From the NCBI GenBank assembly GCA_039707655.1, contig CM077667.1, positions 59,363,628-59,427,627 of the forward strand: a stretch of 64,000 nt of DNA, read 5' to 3'. This stretch comes from Elymus sibiricus. Taxonomy: Eukaryota; Streptophyta; Magnoliopsida; Poales; Poaceae. Below, in pieces: positions 33,718-46,553 of the stretch. Position 1 is the stretch's first letter. Every line of letters starts with the position of its first letter. The notes under the pieces were generated by a model. It saw only the letters and a list, made by a program, of their open reading frames with translations. It was not told the origin of the DNA and searched no databases. Position numbers and translations under genes: made by a program.

Positions 33718-36700
33718 GTTGGCGCCCACCGTGGGGCCGAACGCGGCATCGGCCGGAGTCACGCTCCGGGCGGGACCCTTCACCACCTCCCCCGGCCGCC
33801 CCGAGTCCGGGCGGAACTGCAAGCTCGTGGGGGCTTGCTCCGGCAGGCCCTGCGGGAGACGTTGCCGGCCTCTCCAACGAGTGCCATGGCCGCGACTCCG
33901 CACTCGACGTCGCCGCGCTCGCCGAGCGTTTCGGCAAGCTAAGCCTCGCCGGCGAGCCGGCGACCGACGAGTACCCTAGCTGGGTGCTCGACTGCACCGA
34001 TCCCCCCACATCCGTGGGTGCACTCACCACGGGCGAGGCTGACGGCTCCCGCCGCTGCGTGGGAGTCTTCGTCGCCACTTCCTCCACCACTTCAGGCCGT
34101 GCGTGGGCCGAGGCCGACGCGGCCGCCGCCCGCGCCGGTATCTCCGACCCGCTCGCCGCTACCCTCCGGGGTCTGAGCACCCCTATCGCCCCGACGGCGG
34201 ACCCGGCCACTGCCAGAACCGAGCTGGAGGCGTCCCGCCGTGTACTATTCGAAGACGCCAGCGCCCTCGCGACCGAGCGGCGCCGGATGGAAGCCGCGCA
34301 GCAGGAGTACGCCTCAGCGTATGGTCTCACCCCGGTTGGCACCGAGCCCAGCCGGCGTGGGGCTGTGCGTGACAGCGGCCGCGTGGTCGCGAAAATCCTT
34401 GGCGGCCGCCTTCCCGTCTACGACACCCCCGCGGCCAACCTGCGGGCCGCCAAGGTAGCCTACGAGGATCTGGCTACCTTGGTGGGTGAGGAGCGTGCCG
34501 CGCGCGAGCGGCACATCAAGGACCTCATCGACACCACCAACGCGCAACAGGTCGGTTTCGCACCCGGCGGAGCCGTCTCCGAGCTTCCCCATCCCGAGGG
34601 CGAGGGCGCTGGGGCTGCAGGCCGTCAGCCGGCTCAGCACTCCAGCACCCCTCGTCCCTCCGGCCGGCACGCCGAGGGAAGCAACGTTCGGCGTTCCCAG
34701 TCGCGCGGGAACGAGCAGCCGGCTGTAAATAGCCGGCGCAGCAACAACCCGGCTGGCAGCAACCGCCGCGACGAGGCGCCGGCTGGCGGTAGCCGGCGCA
34801 GCCGCGGACACACTCCGCCTCCACGACAAGACCCGGCGCGGCCCGACCCGTCGGCCGTCCGCCCCGAACTCGCGGCCCGGCTCGGGCCGCGGGTCCCCCA
34901 CAACGAGAACGATGCGCGGCTCCGCCTCGACCGGCTGGCGCAGTCGGCTCTCCTCGAGGAGGAGGGCTCGATTGGCCCGGCGTGCTTCGGCCCCCGGATT
35001 CGCAACGAACCGTTCCCGCCCGGCTTCATGCTTCCCCGCGACACCCCGAAGTACAACGGGGCCGCGAAGCCGGAGGACTGGCTGATCGATTACACCACCG
35101 CCGTCGGCATCGCCAAGGGGAACAAGCGCGTAGCCGTTCGCTACGCCCCCCTCATGCTGATCGGCTCGGCCCGCATGTGGTTGAACAGCCTGGCGGCCGG
35201 CAGCATCAACACCCTGACGGACTTCGAAGAAGCGTTCGTCCGCAACTTCACCGGCACCTACAAGCGGCCTGGCCGGCCCCACGAGTTGGCCATGTGCGTC
35301 CAGGGGCCGGAGGAACCCCTCCGCGAATACCTCACGCGCTGGACCGAGCTCCGCAACTCCTGCGAAGGGGTACACGAGGTGCAGGCCATCCAATACTTCA
35401 TCGAGGGTTGCCGAGACGGCACCCACCTTAAGCACAAGCTCCTGTGCTCCGAGCCGGCTACCCTGGCGGACCTGATGGCCAAGGCGGACAAGTACGCCAT
35501 GGCCGACTCCGCTATGCGGATGAAGGTCGCCACGCCAGCCAAGCCGGCTCCACCGCCCGCCGCGCCGCGGGCGGCCGCTGACAACCGGCAGCAGCAGAAC
35601 AACAAGCGCAAGGCCGACCAGCCGGATCCCCGCTACGGGAGCCGACAGGTTGCCTCAATCGAGGAAGAGCAGCCGGCTGCCCAGGCTCCCTGCCAGCGTC
35701 AGCGCACCGACAAAGCTGCCTGGCAGCCCAAGCTCACGTTCGAGCAGATGCTCGACCTCCCCTGCAAACACCATTCCGGCGCGAAGCCGGCCACGCACAC
35801 GCTCCGGCAGTGCAGCTTCTCGCAGCGGCTGGCCCAGGGCGAGGGTCTTCCGACTCCTCCCCCGCCGCCTCCTCGCGCGCCGGCGCCGCCTCCGACTCCC
35901 GCTCCGGTTCAGGCCCCGGCTCCGGATCAGAACGACGGCCGGCTGCTCGATCAGTTCCCCGCGCAAGACGGTTCCTACGCCGTCTTCACCAGTGAAGAGA
36001 CGGACAAGCACGCTCAGCGCCGGCTCCGCCGCGAGGTGAATGCCACCATGCCCGCGACTCCCCAGTTCATGCACTGGTCCGAGAAGCTGGTCACCTGGAG
36101 CCGGGCTGACCACCCGACCGTAATGCCAAGCCCGGGCAGCTACGCCCTCGTCCTCGATCCCACCTTCACCTCCGAGAGGCGCTCGTGACGCTTCTCGCGG
36201 GTGCTGATCGATGGGGGCAGCAGCATCAACATCCTTTACCTCGATACGATGCACAAGCTGGGACTCAAGGTGGAGGACCTGCAAGCGAGCCGGACGGTTT
36301 TCCACGGCATCGTGCCGGGAAAATCCTGCACCCCCGTCGGCAAGATCAAACTCGACGTCCTCTTCGGCGACCACAGCCACTTCCGCCGCGAACCAGTGTG
36401 GTTCGAGGTAGTGGACCTCGACAGTCCCTACCACGCGCTGCTGGGCCGGCCAGCTCTCGCCAAGTTCATGGCGATCCCCCACTACGCCTACCTCAAGCTC
36501 AAGATGCCGGGTCCCAAGGGCATCATTACCATCGCCGGCGACTACAAGATATCGATCGCGTGCGCGCGAGACGGCAGCCGGCTGGCCGAAGCGCTGGAGA
36601 TAGCAGAGGAGAAACGACAGCTCGACCGGCTCGTGGCCCACACGTCTGGCCAGCCGGCCATGCTGGCTCCTCCATCCCAGTCGGCCGGCGAAGCCTCGTT

Positions 36701-39700
36701 CCAGCCGTCCAAGGACACCAGGCAAGTGCCACTCGACCCGGCCAACCCCAGCCAGTGCGTCACCATCGGCTCCCGCCTCGACAGCAAATAGGAAGGCGAG
36801 CTCGTCGACTTCCTCCGTGAGAATCGGGACATCTTTGCATGGTCTCCCAAGGACATGCCGGGTGTTCCGAGGAAGTTCGCCGAGCACAAGCTTCATGTAC
36901 GGCCGGATGCGAAGCCGGTCAAGCAACCCCTGCGCCGTTTCTCCGAGGAGAAACGGCGCACCATAGGAGAAGAGATCGCCCGGCTGCTCGCAGCCGGCTT
37001 CATCATGGAAGTGTTCCACCCGGACTGGCTGGCCAACCCAGTCCTGGTGCTGAAGAAAAACAAGACCTGGCGTATGTGTATCGACTACATGAGCCTGAAC
37101 AAGGCGTGTCCCAAGGATCCGTTCGCCCTCCCACGGATCGATCAAGTCATCGACTCCACGGCCGGCTGCGACCTGCTGTCCTTCATGGACGCCTACTCCG
37201 GCTACCACCAGATCAAGCTGGACCCGGCCGACCGGCTCAAAACCTCCTTCATCACCCCTTTCAGGGCCTACTGCTACATCACCATGTCCTTCGGCCTGAA
37301 GAATGCAGGCGCTACCTTCCAGCGCTGCATGCAGAAGTGTCTCCTGCCTCAGATAGGTAGGAACGTCCATGTCTACGTCGACGACATCGTCGTCAAGTCC
37401 AAGAAGCATTTCAGCCTCCTCGACGACCTCCGGGAGACGTTCGCCAACCTGCACGAATACAAGATCAAGCTCAACCCGGAGAAGTGTGTCTTCGGCATTC
37501 CAGCCAGCCAACTCTTGGGTTTCTTCGTGTCCGTCCGCGGCATCGAAGCTAATCCCGAGAAGATCAGGGCGATCGAGCGCATGCCCAAGCCGACCCGGCT
37601 CCGTGACGTCCAGAAGTTCACCGGCTGCCTCGCCTCCCTCAGCCGGTTCATCAGCCGGCTGGGCGAGAAGGCCTTGCCCCTCTACGGGCTCCTGCGCAAG
37701 ATGGCCCTGGTCGAGCCGGGCCGCGATCCCTCGAAGAAGCCGGCCACGTTCGACTGGTCCGACGAGGCGGACGAGGCGTTCCGCGGCCTCAAGCGGGCCC
37801 TCACCAGCGCGCCCATCCTGGCCGCGCCGGCTGAGAAGGAGCCTTTGCTCGCCTATATCGCGGCGACCACGCGCGTCATCAGCGTCGTCTTGGTGGTGGA
37901 GCGGCCGGAGGAAGGCAAAGTGCTGCCGACCCAGCGCCCCGTCTACTACCTCAGTGAGGTCCTCTCCGCCTCCAAGCAGAACTACCCCCACTACCAGAAG
38001 ATGTGCTATGGCATATACTTCGCCGCCCAGAAGATCAAGCAGTATTTCCAGGAGCATGTCATCACCGTGGTCAGCACCGCGCCGCTGGGCGAAATCATGT
38101 GCGGCCGGGACGCCACCGGCTGGATAGCCAAGTGGACCATCGCCCTCGCCGACTACGAGATATGGTACGAGCCGCGCACCGCCATCAAGTCACAAGCGAT
38201 GGCTGACTTCCTCGTCGACTGGGCTGAAACCCAGTTCGTGCCGCCTCCGCCCGACTCCACGCATTGGCGCATGCATTTCGATGGCTCGAAGATGCGAGCC
38301 GGCTTGGGAGCCGGCATCGTCCTGTCGTCCCCAAGGGGTGATCAGCTCAAGTACGCGCTCTAGATCCACTTCGCCGCCTCCAACAACGTGGCCGAGTACG
38401 AAGCCCTCGTCCACGGCCTCCGGCTCGCCAAGGAGATCGGCATCCAGCGCATCATATGTTTCGGCGACTCCGACCTCGTGGTGCAACAAGTCTCTGGCGA
38501 ATGGGACGCCAGGGACGCCAACATGGCCAGCTATCGCTTCCTCGTCCAGCAGCTCACCGGCTCCTTCGAGGGCTGTGAGTTCCATCACGTCCCCCGTGAG
38601 GACAACGAGGCGGCCGATACGCTAGCAAAGATCGGCTCCACCCGGCAGGCCATCCCAGCCAGCGTCTCCCTCGAGCGGCTGCTCAAACCTTCGATCAAGC
38701 CCTCTCCCGAATCGGAGTCCATCTTCGTGCCGGCTGACGCAGCCGGCCTGTCGTCAGATCCGGCTGCCCAGCCGGCCCCGCCGGCTATGGCAACCTCACC
38801 GTTTCCGCCATCTCCGGCTGCCCAGCCGGCGCCTCCCGCCCCGGCTGTCGAGCCAGCCACATCCGCAACGGCCGGCTCTGAGCCCGCGACCGTCATGATG
38901 GCGATCGACACTCTTTCCGCCGGTTCACTCCCGGGGGCTGGCGAGCCGGTCCCGGGGGCTGGTCTTCCGGACCCGGGAACGGATCTTCCGGACCCGGGGG
39001 CTGGTCTTCCGACGGCGGGGACTGGTGAGCCGGTCCCGGCGACTGGTGCGCCGGTCCCGGGGACTGGTCTTCCAGACCCGGGGGCTCCTGCCACCTCCAA
39101 CGTCCCGCTCGAGCCCGAGCCGACTCCCGTCTCGGCTCCCTCGTGGGCCCAGCCCATCCTGGTGTTTCTCCTACGCGGCGAGCTCCCCTCTGACGAGGCA
39201 ACAACGAGGCAAATCCAGCGCCGAGCCCCGGCCTACAGCATCATCAACCACGAGCTGGTTCATCGCAGCACCACTGGCGTTTTCCAATGTTGCGTCGAGC
39301 CAGAAATAGGGCAAGAGATCCTCCTCGACATCCACCAGGGCGAGTGCGGTCACCATGCCGCCTCCAAGACCTTGGTGGCCAAGGCGTTCCGCCACGGATT
39401 CTACTGGCCGACTGCTTTGGAGGCGGCCAAGCAGCTGGTCGACAAGTGCGAAGGCTGCCAGCGCTTCAGCACGCAGAGCCACCTGCCGGCTTCAGCCCTC
39501 CAGACCATCCCCCTCTCGTGGCCTTTTGCCGTCTGGGGGCTGGACATGGTGGGACCTTTCAAGACCGCGCGAGGCGGCATGACGCATTTGCTGGTAGCCG
39601 TCGACAAATTCACTAAGTGGATCGAGGCCCGGCCAATCAAGAAGCTGGACGGTCCCACGGCCGTCCGGTTCATCGAAGACATCACAGTCCGCTACGGCGT

Positions 39701-40409
39701 CCCCCACATCATCATCACCGACAATGGCATGAACTTCGCCAAGGGCGCGCTAGCGCATTTCTGCTCCAAGCAGGGCATCCGGCTCGATCTGGCGTCCGTC
39801 GCCCACCCGCAGTCGAACGGCCAGGTTGAGAGGGCGAACGGCCTGATCCTGGCCGGCATCAAGCCCCGGCTCGTGGCACCGCTGGTCCGGTCGGCCGGCT
39901 GCTGGGTCGAAGAGCTGCCGGCTGTCCTTTGGAGCCTCAGGACCACGCCCAACCGGTCGACCGGCTACACCCCGTTCTTTCTCGTGTATGGGTCCGAGGC
40001 AATCATCCCCACCGATATCGAGTTCGATTCGCCTCGGGTTACCCTGTACACGGAGACAGACGCGAAGGAGGCAAGAGAAGACGGCGTCGACCTCCTCGAG
40101 GAGGCCCGCGAGCTGGCCCTGAGCCGGACGGCCATTTACCAGCAAAAGCTTCGGCACTACCACAGCAAGCGGATCCGGCCACTCTCCTTCCGCGAAGGAG
40201 ACTTGGTGCTCAGGCGGATCTAGCGAACCGCCGGCCAGCACAAGCTGTCCTCCCCATGGGGCGGCCCGTTCATCGTCAGCAAGGCGCTGCACAACAACGC
40301 GTACTATCTGATAGACGCCCAGAAGCCGCAGAAGCGCAAGAGAGACGCCTCCGGCGAGGAAACGGAGCGCCTGTGGAACGCGTCGCTCCTCCGCCCTTTT
40401 TACTGCTAA
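33718..40409 (+). pseudogene. Tat Gypsy gag-pol with four in-frame stops
   Basis: A single frame from about 33850 to TAA 40407-40409. The start region is frameshifted around 33850-33900. Domains: gag capsid (about 35040-35510, GSARMWLNSLAAGSI); aspartic protease (VLIDGGSSINILY, 36204 on); reverse transcriptase (about 36950-37500, active site YVDD at 37374); first RNase H (about 37740-38100); second archaeal-type RNase H (38265-38640); Pro/Gly-rich linker with GTGEPVP-like repeats (38900-39100); integrase with HHCC finger (39335-39470) and D, D, E residues near 39544, 39720 and 39830. Stops at 36186 (TGA), 36789, 38361 and 40221 (TAG) inactivate it. Gag-pol would normally form particles, copy the RNA and integrate it. 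Confidence 0.9.
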
Positions 40410-41071
40410 GAACCAGTGTATGTATATATCCTTCCCTTTTGGGCTTATGAATGCAACGGGTGCCCCAAGCCTGCTCTTGGGACATGCCCCTTTTCGTCTC
40501 TTCCTAAGATTTTCGCTCGCTGGCTCCTGGGTCCGGCTCCCGGTCCCGGGGGCTCGCCGGCTAGTCCTACCCGCCTCCGCCGAAGCCGGTCAAGTAGTGT
40601 GAACTAAAAAGAGCCCTCCCGCCCCTCCCAGCTACAGACCGGCTCCCGGCTGTCCGGCTGAAGGGACCTCGAGACGGCAAAACTTAGCTCACACGAAAAA
40701 TCGATCGCAAAGGTGATTGCCGGCTAGGGCTAGCCGGATCGCTTCCTTTTTAGCCTCTGTCACTCACCTTACCCGAAAAATTCTCGCGGTTTCTTAACTC
40801 ACGACCGGCTCCCTTGAGGTGGACGCCCCGTCCCAGCTACAGACCGGCTCCCGACTGTCCGGCTGGCGGGACCGAAACCAAGGGGGACAAGGTTTTGAGC
40901 AAACGAAACCAAAAGAAAAAAAAGGGATAAGGCCGAGCCGGCACGCATAAAGCAACATTTCAGCAACCAAAAGTTTTATACAACTCAAGAAGGGCCCACG
41001 GCCACGAGTTTATTACACATACACCCCCAGTGGGTGGAATAGCAGTCTAACTATGCAGAAAGATAAAAGGT
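40410..41071. other. Spacer between pol and the antisense gene
   Basis: Non-coding. The phrase around CAGCTACAGACCGGCTCCC occurs twice (40630 and 40836), marking a diverged duplication of about 200 bp. No other structure seen. Confidence 0.5.
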
Positions 41072-44000
41072 CTAGACGGCGCCGGCTCCGCCATCTCCTC
41101 CGGCACCGCCCGCGACGGCCGACGTCGAAGCCCCGTCCTTGTCCACGGCGCGCTCTGCGTCGGCTCCCGTCTCCAAGTCTGGAGCCGGCTCGGAATCGGC
41201 GTAGACGTCGGTGCTGGAGCCGGAATCGGCACCATCCGTCTCGGCGGCGCTCCCCTCCGGGTCGTCCAGGGCGAGCGTGTACCGATCCTCTGGGATCACC
41301 ACGCCGTCCGCTCCGCGCTCTGGGACGTATTCGTCCCACACGGCAAAGGACGCAATGTCGTTCGCCCTCACGGCCATCACATCGGCCACCGCCTCCAACT
41401 CCGCGTCGGTACCGGCGCGCTGGGCCGTGAGCAGACCCAAGTCCAGCTCGGGGTACCATGTCTTCGCAAGGCGAAGCGCCATGCTCGCACCGGCGCGCGC
41501 TGCAGAGGCCCTCCAGGCGTTCACCCGCGCGGTCCCAAACTCCAGCCACCTCGACAGCCGGCTCATGGAGACCGGGTCCACCGCGCCGGGCCAAAGGGTG
41601 CGAACCAACGCTCCGCTGGCTGCCTGGAGCCGCTTCAGAGCCCGAACCACCTCCGACAGCCGCGCTGAGGAGGCGATCCCCACCTCGTCCAAGGTCCAGG
41701 GGGCAAGCTGCCCAACGGTTTCCCCCTGCGCCCGCTGGCCCTCACGGTGGGCTTCCACGGCCGCCTCCGCGGCCTCCTGCGTATCGGGGAAAAGCCCTAA
41801 GAAGAAAACGCGGGATGAGCAAAGAAGCAAGTCAGAAAACCCAGGAGCAAGGCGCGGAAAGAAAAAGGCGGTAAAAACTTACCGCGCAGCATCCGATCCA
41901 CCTCGTGCCCTTGCTCCTGCAGCTCCGCCTCCCTGGCCGACCACTCCTGGCGCTGGCGCTCGTGCTCATCCCGGGCCGCCTGCACATCCTCGGCCGCCTT
42001 GGTCAGCGCGGCGTCCTTGGCCTCCAGCTCCTGGCGGAGGATTTTTTCCCGCTCCTCCGCCTCCCGACGGAGGGCCGTCTCGCGGTCCGCCAGCTCCTGG
42101 CGATGAGTCGCCTCGCGCTCCTCCTTCTCCGCCTTCGCCTGCTCCGTCTCCCCTGGGAGCCGGTCGCGCTCCGCAGTCAGGAGGCCCCGCTGCTCACCAA
42201 GCTGCACCACCTGGCGGCGGAGGCTGACCGTCTCGGCATGGGTGGCTGCTTGGGACGAAGACGCCGCTGTCAGCAAACAAAAAGAGGAAAGGGAATCAGC
42301 CCGCCTCCAGAGCAGCCGGCCTGATTCCCGGGGGCTACACCCAGTGGGTGCGCTCGCGCGCCCCCACAGGAAGATCGCGAGGTTCCATACCTTGCAGGTC
42401 CGCGGACAGGATGGCCAGCCGGCCTTCAGCTTCCCGGTACAAGCCCAGCAGGGTGTTGTACGCGGCCACCCGGCGGTCGTGCGCCTCCTGCAAACAAAGA
42501 AGACACGGGACAGCTTTAGGCTCGACCCGCCTGCGCCCCAGCCGGCTCGAGCCTCGGGGGCTACACCCAGTGGGTGCGCTAGCGCGCCCCCACTGGAAAA
42601 GAAAGAAGATGCAAAGGCAAGAAAATATAAAAACTTACCGCGACAGATTGCTCCAGGTGCACCAACCGGTCGTTGGCGGCTCGAGCGTCCTGCGACGTCT
42701 GGGCGTGGCAGGCGGCAAACGCATCCACAACGGCAGCCACCGCCGCCCCAAGGGCGCTCGGCGGTTCGCCAAGGGCCGGGCGGCCGGCTGCGGCCCAGCT
42801 TTGCTGCGGCCGGCCCCCATCCGCGGGCCCCCCTTTGCCGGAAACCACCATGGGACCGGCCCCTTCCGGCGCCGTCGTGCCGGGGGCCCCCGACGACGAG
42901 CCCGCGGCGGCCGTCTCTCTGGTCGTCACGACCGTCCCCTCCGACGCTCCGCCTCCGTCCGCTCCCGGCCGGCTTCCTTCGGCGCGGGCACCTCCGGAGC
43001 CGGAGCCTCCGGGGCCGGCACATCCAGAGCCGGCGCGTCCGGAGCCAGGATCTCGGCTTCCGGAGGCCCCTCTGCTCCCGGCGGCACATCGCCCGCCCCT
43101 GGCTAGGCGGCGTCGCGGTCCATCTCCGCCCTTCCTCCAGCGCCGCCCATGTCCGCGCCCGCTGCCGCGCGCGCGTCTTCCGCGGCCTTCGCGTCCGCCT
43201 CCGCCCGTCGCTCGGGGTCATGGTGGTCCTTCGACCTTCTCTCCCGGCCGCGGGGGAACGGCTCCCACCAGCGGCTTCTCCGCTGGTCCCTCCCGGCGGC
43301 TGCCTTTTCTTCGCCGCCTCCTCCCAGGGGCGGTGCTCCTCAACGCGCCGCTCCTGCTCGGCCGCCTCGAGGCCGCGCCACGCCTGGTGCTCCCTCTCCT
43401 CGGCGGCGTCCGGCAGCGCCGTCCTCGTGGCCTCGCCGCCTGGGGTCCTCCCTAAACACGGCGAAATAAGGAACCGGAGGGAAAAGGGACAAACTAAAGA
43501 GGAGGAGGAGATGGACTCACCCGAGGACGACGGGGACCGCCCTCCTTACAGGACCCGCCTGGGACACCCGCGGTTTCTTCCCTCCGCCTCCGCGGCTGCC
43601 CCCTGGCTGCGCGGTGGCCGCCCGCTTGGGCGCCGGCTTGGCAACAGCCTACCGCTTCCCCCTGTCGCCCGCGTCCGGGCCGCCCCGGCTGGACTCGTGG
43701 CCGGCTGCGCGCGGGCGCCTCCTCGGCGCCGCGACCTCGTCCTCCGGGGCCTCGGGTTCCTCCGAAACCTCTGCAGCACGCGACCCCTCTGACTCAGCGT
43801 CGTCATCAGTCCAATCCCGTAGATGCGTCGGGGGAGGGGACTCACCCGTCGATTCGGCCTCCTCCTCCTCCATCTCCGCCTCGCCGGCTTCTGACGCGCC
43901 GGCTCGGTCGGAGTCCGCCGGCTCCACGTCGTCGACGTCCTCGACCTCCTCGGGGTCCGACTGCACTGTGTCGGCAGCCGGCTCCCCGTAGTTTTGCAGC

Positions 44001-44995
44001 TGCGGGAAAACCTGCAAATAGGCGAGGCGGCGCGCTGTCAGGCCAGAGGGAGGGAGCGCCGTCTCTGAAATAGGGGGAGGGGGAGACGGCCAGTCACTTA
44101 CCCGCGGCGCCGGATGGCTCCGGCTGTACGGAGTCTTCCCCCATCGCCATCCCTCCTCTTTCATCTTCGCCGTCGAAATGGCGTTCACCCTCCTCGCCAC
44201 GTGGACCGGCTTCAGCTCCTTGGTGGAGAGCCGGCAGGGGTCGTGCCGCCCTCCCATCTGGCAGATGAGGTGCGGCCGGCTCTGCAGCGGCTGCACCCGG
44301 CGCGCCACCATCGCGTCCAGCAGGTCGGTGGCAATCAGCCCTTCCGTCCCGGTCAACACCAGCAGACGCTCGCAGAGCCGGTCCGCCGTCTCGGGCGCCT
44401 GTGGCGGAGCCGCCCGCCAGTTAATCATCGCAGCCGGCGGCTGATTGACGAAGTCAGGGAGGTTGATGTAGTCCTCCTCCGGCTTCACGTTCTTCACGTA
44501 GAAGAACCCCCGCTGCCAGTTCTTCACCGACTCCTGCAGCGGCAGCTTCGGGAAGCCGGCTCCCTTGCGGATATGGATCAGGGCGCCCCCGCAGGCGGTC
44601 ATGACCTTCGCCCTCGTAGCCGGGTCCACCACCGTCTGCCGCTTAAGGAAGAAGAGCCGGAACCAGAGGTCGAGCCTCGGCTCCACCCCCAAGAATCCCT
44701 CGCAGAGGGTGACGAACGCCGCCAGCTGCAGGACGGCGTTGGGGGCGAGGTGATGCGGCTGCAAGCCAAACCTTGTCAAGAATCGGCGGAAGAAGGTGCT
44801 CGCCGGCAGCCCGAGCCCGTGGAGGAAGTGCTCGGCGAAGACGACCACCTCGCCCTCCCGCGGGGTCGGGGAGTTCTCCGGCCCGGCGGGGCGCGCCTCC
44901 AGGTGCGCCGCTGACGGAAGCTTGCGGCGGTAGCGGAGGTGCTCGATGAACTCCTCCTCCACGATGCTGCCGTCCCACGCACCCTTGCTCGCCAT
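41072..44995 (-). CDS. Antisense multi-exon gene of the Tat element (Transposase_28-like)
   Basis: Start chosen at ATG 44995 (MASKGAWDGSIVEEEFIEHL). Exon 1 runs to 44102 with donor CGCGG|GTAAGTG; a second exon starts after CTATTTGCAG near 44012. Further exons include a coiled-coil one at 42270-41883 (Glu/Arg-rich, donor GTAAGT) and the last at 41796-41072. The exon 1 region (HFLHGLGLPASTFFRRFLTR, PNAVLQLAAFVTLCEGFLGV) matches the 'putative gypsy type transposon' domain. The C-terminus is acidic. Maize Grande and rice relatives also carry an opposite-strand gene here; its function is not known. A TTTAAAT box (near 45205) and a CT microsatellite (45103-45120) lie upstream. Middle exon borders are approximate. 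Confidence 0.6.
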
Positions 44996-45615
44996 GGTCG
45001 CTGGAGGGGCTCGCGGTCGTGGCGACTGACGCGGATGCTCGGCTGCGGTGCGGGCCTCCGGCGGCGGCGGGCGGCGGTGTGACGCGCTCGCAGGCCTGGC
45101 TCTCTCTCTCTCTCTCTCTGAGCAGGAGGGGGAGGGCGACGAAGACGATGCGACGTGGGCGGGAGGAACGAACGAGCCGTTCGGTTCCTCTCTCCTTTCC
45201 ATTTAAACCCCGCGCGGTCGATCGTGGGGGGCGGATTCATTGCGCATGACCCCCACGATTCCCGCCGCGTGCGGAGCAGGAATTATGACGCTCGGGAAAG
45301 CCAACCGACGGCCCGAGCCGTAATAGATCCCCGCGCGCGGGCCGAGGCCGCGGCCATGGAGGGCCCCGCCCCGCGGCCCGGTCTTGTCCACCACGCGGCC
45401 TGTCAGGCCACGGCCCGCTGCGTCTACCACGTGGCGCGGCTTCCCCACTCGACGGGGCGCCCGGGGCGGTGCGCCGAGCGTCGGCCGGTTGCGGGGCCGG
45501 CCACTGCTTGCCCGCGTCGTTTGGCCTCCGAGGCATGCTGCGACCCAAAGGCAATATTCAAGCCGGCGAGGACCGCCTCGGTTCGTCGGCGGGCCTTCCC
45601 TGCTTCGGGGACTAC

Positions 45616-46553
45616 TGTCGGGGGGATGACCCCGGGGTAGCCTCAAACGACCCACTACTCCAACTTTCTGAAACAACGGGGGGCGAGCCGCCTCCCCCTA
45701 CAGGCCGGCTACGCCCCGCCGGCTGTGTCCCGCCGGCTACACCCTGCCGGCTGTAACGTGCCAGCCGGCTAGGGGCGGAGGTGCCTGGTCCCCTAGCCGG
45801 CGGCGCATTGGATGCCGTGGTCGGGGTGCGCGTGGCTACAGTGGCCCCCATCCCATCGGGGGTCAGCGCCCGTGAGGCCACAGTGGAGGTGGCAGTGCCT
45901 CTGACTCTGGCCGACTGCGATAGGACTCCCAACAGTGCCGGCACGCCCTCAACCACTCCATTACCTGCCCCGGCATGGCTACAGTGCAGCCGGCCGTACC
46001 GCTGACCTCGGCCGGTTGCCACAAGACGACGCCCCCAAAGGACGACCCGTGCCGGGATGTGACCGTCATGGGGACCCACCGTGCGGGCCCCGCCGGCTCT
46101 CGACGGGACCCTACAGCCGGCGGGCCCCGCCAGCGACGGGACCCCTCAGCCGGGGCCCCACAGCCGGCCCGAGAGGCTGCCGGCTGGGCCCCCCTGAGAT
46201 CTCTTATTCATATTGTACTCCGGGGGGTTGGCCTATAAAACCCCCCGGGCCTCCCCCATGCAAGGGGTCGACTCTCTCCACGCACCCACACTCACGTAGA
46301 GAGGCAGCAAGGGCAGCCTAGCCTCTTCTTCCTACTCTAGCCATACAGCTCCAGGAGCACCATTGTAACCTCACCATTGTCTAAACTAGACCAAGCAGGA
46401 CTAGGGGTGTTACCTCCCACGGAGGGCCCCGAACCTGGGTACATCGTGCGTCCGCCACCGTCTGTGCCTAACCCCGGAGCCCGTCGGCGTCCTTCGTCCC
46501 CAACCACTCTCGATAAGCCTACCCATGGCATCTACCATGACAAAACGACGACA
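45616..46553 (+). repeat. 3' LTR of the Tat Gypsy element
   Basis: 938 bp, partner of 32745-33717 with a few substitutions and small deletions. Confidence 0.95.

Larger units (their letters stand above)
32745..46553 (+). mobile_element. Tat-lineage Gypsy retrotransposon with antisense gene
   Basis: LTRs 32745-33717 and 45616-46553, TSD cacgg (32740-32744 and 46554-46558). The PBS starts TGGCGCCCACCGTGGGG at 33720; a purine-rich tract ending ttcggggactac precedes the 3' LTR. It carries gag-pol in one frame (plus) and, between pol and the 3' LTR, an opposite-strand multi-exon gene. The second RNase H after the first and the antisense ORF are marks of the Tat/Grande type. The right LTR is 35 bp shorter, mostly by loss within a GCCGGCT-rich stretch. 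It inserted into an exon of the PMD gene. Confidence 0.9.

Noticed and set aside
35655..38057. 800-residue minus-strand open frame
   Set aside because: It lies exactly opposite the Gypsy gag-pol and is composed of reverse-complement codons of a GC-rich gene. No domain, so a shadow frame.
42242..43792. 516-residue plus-strand open frame
   Set aside because: Opposite the spliced antisense gene with its coiled-coil and splice sites; Arg/Pro/Ser-rich shadow.
45103..45120. CT microsatellite as a regulatory GAGA site
   Set aside because: Simple repeat; mentioned only as context for the antisense gene leader. No further support.
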